The translations under genes were made by a program, and so were the position numbers. The notes beneath the pieces were generated by a model that was given only the letters and a program-made list of their open reading frames with translations, was not told the origin of the DNA and made no database searches. 6,355 nt of DNA from Candidatus Kuenenia stuttgartensis (GTDB lineage Bacteria; Planctomycetota; Planctomycetia; Isosphaerales; Isosphaeraceae), in the NCBI GenBank assembly GCA_945874095.1, contig CAMCFM010000278.1:1-6355 (forward strand), written 5' to 3'. Within the stretch, counting starts at the first letter, position 1. Every line of letters starts with the position of its first letter. Positions 6,123 through 6,355 of the stretch are shown piece by piece.

Positions 6123-6128
6123 AATATA
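6123..6128 (-). promoter_or_regulatory. Possible -10 element of the small exported protein gene
   Basis: TATATT on the minus strand would place a transcript start around 6116 and give a leader of about 22 bases. No good TTGACA-like -35 is found at the usual distance, so the promoter is only suggested. Confidence 0.25.
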
Positions 6129-6355
6129 GAAGTGACGTGAAGAACGCCGCTTCCGCTTCTGATGACGAGAAGATGATGCGTCTTTACTTCGGAAAGGCTT
6201 TCCCGAGCCCTGTCTCTGACTTTCACAAGTGCAAGCACCTGATCAGACCAAGACAACCAAAGTTTGGAACGCCTGTTTGGTGCTCCCCGTTCTTATCTCA
6301 TCTGGGTTACGAGATCCAGAGGCGACACTTGATATATCGTCAGCACCCCGGCACA

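Larger units (their letters stand above)
6095..6355. other. Upstream region of the small exported gene, otherwise without a recognised feature
   Basis: Apart from the possible -10 and ribosome site, only short symmetries are seen: CCAAA-G-TTTGG at 6257-6267, with another TTTGGT at 6276-6281, and GATATATC at 6331-6338. A plus-strand frame is open from 6113 to the window edge (ATG at 6173) but shows no recognisable protein character. Confidence 0.4.

Noticed and set aside
6095..6256. N-terminal extension of the exported protein to a TTG at 6256
   Set aside because: It would bury a clear signal peptide more than 50 residues into the protein and ignore the AGGAG before ATG 6094.
6241..6300. Possible tRNA or structured RNA near the right edge
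   Set aside because: Only short inverted arms (CCAAA/TTTGG) are present; no acceptor stem, T-loop GTTCRANY or anticodon arm can be built.

Overview
The window most likely comes from the chromosome of a planctomycete-type bacterium. This is inferred from three things. Base composition is moderate, with coding regions somewhat above 50% GC by eye. An MBOAT-like fragment is followed by membrane-anchored SGNH proteins. There is also a small secreted Cys/Ala-rich protein. No rRNA, tRNA or taxon-diagnostic marker is present, so the assignment is tentative.

Positions 1-5417 hold a tightly packed plus-strand operon that starts outside the window. In order it contains: the C-terminal 90 residues of a polytopic membrane protein, probably an MBOAT O-acyltransferase; two adjacent paralogous SGNH-fold proteins with N-terminal membrane anchors; a complete stand-alone amino-acid-type adenylating enzyme; and an LpxL/HtrB-like acyltransferase. 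The first three genes overlap by a few bases. The last two are separated by 30 and 73 bp. The set resembles the DltA (adenylation) + DltB (MBOAT) + DltD (anchored SGNH) logic used to put D-alanine on cell-surface polymers. A plausible reading is a surface or lipid acylation (perhaps aminoacylation) system. No carrier protein (DltC equivalent) is visible here; it would have to be encoded upstream or elsewhere.

Positions 5418-5716 contain no convincing gene. They hold a hairpin 12 nt after the operon's last stop, an AT-rich stretch (about 39% GC by hand count) with two diverged copies of a roughly 36-bp repeat, a 16-bp perfect palindrome, and a strong 13-bp terminator hairpin serving the convergent genes.

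Positions 5717-6094 (minus strand) encode a 125-residue exported protein with seven cysteines after the signal peptide and three SLPxI-type pentapeptides; its function is unknown. A possible -10 element and Shine-Dalgarno sequence lie just upstream of it. The last 260 bp to the right edge are mostly featureless.

The most interesting points are the Dlt-like gene set joined to an LpxL-like enzyme, the paired SGNH proteins of which one has lost the GDS aspartate, and the acyltransferase whose HX4D/E acid is replaced by leucine.
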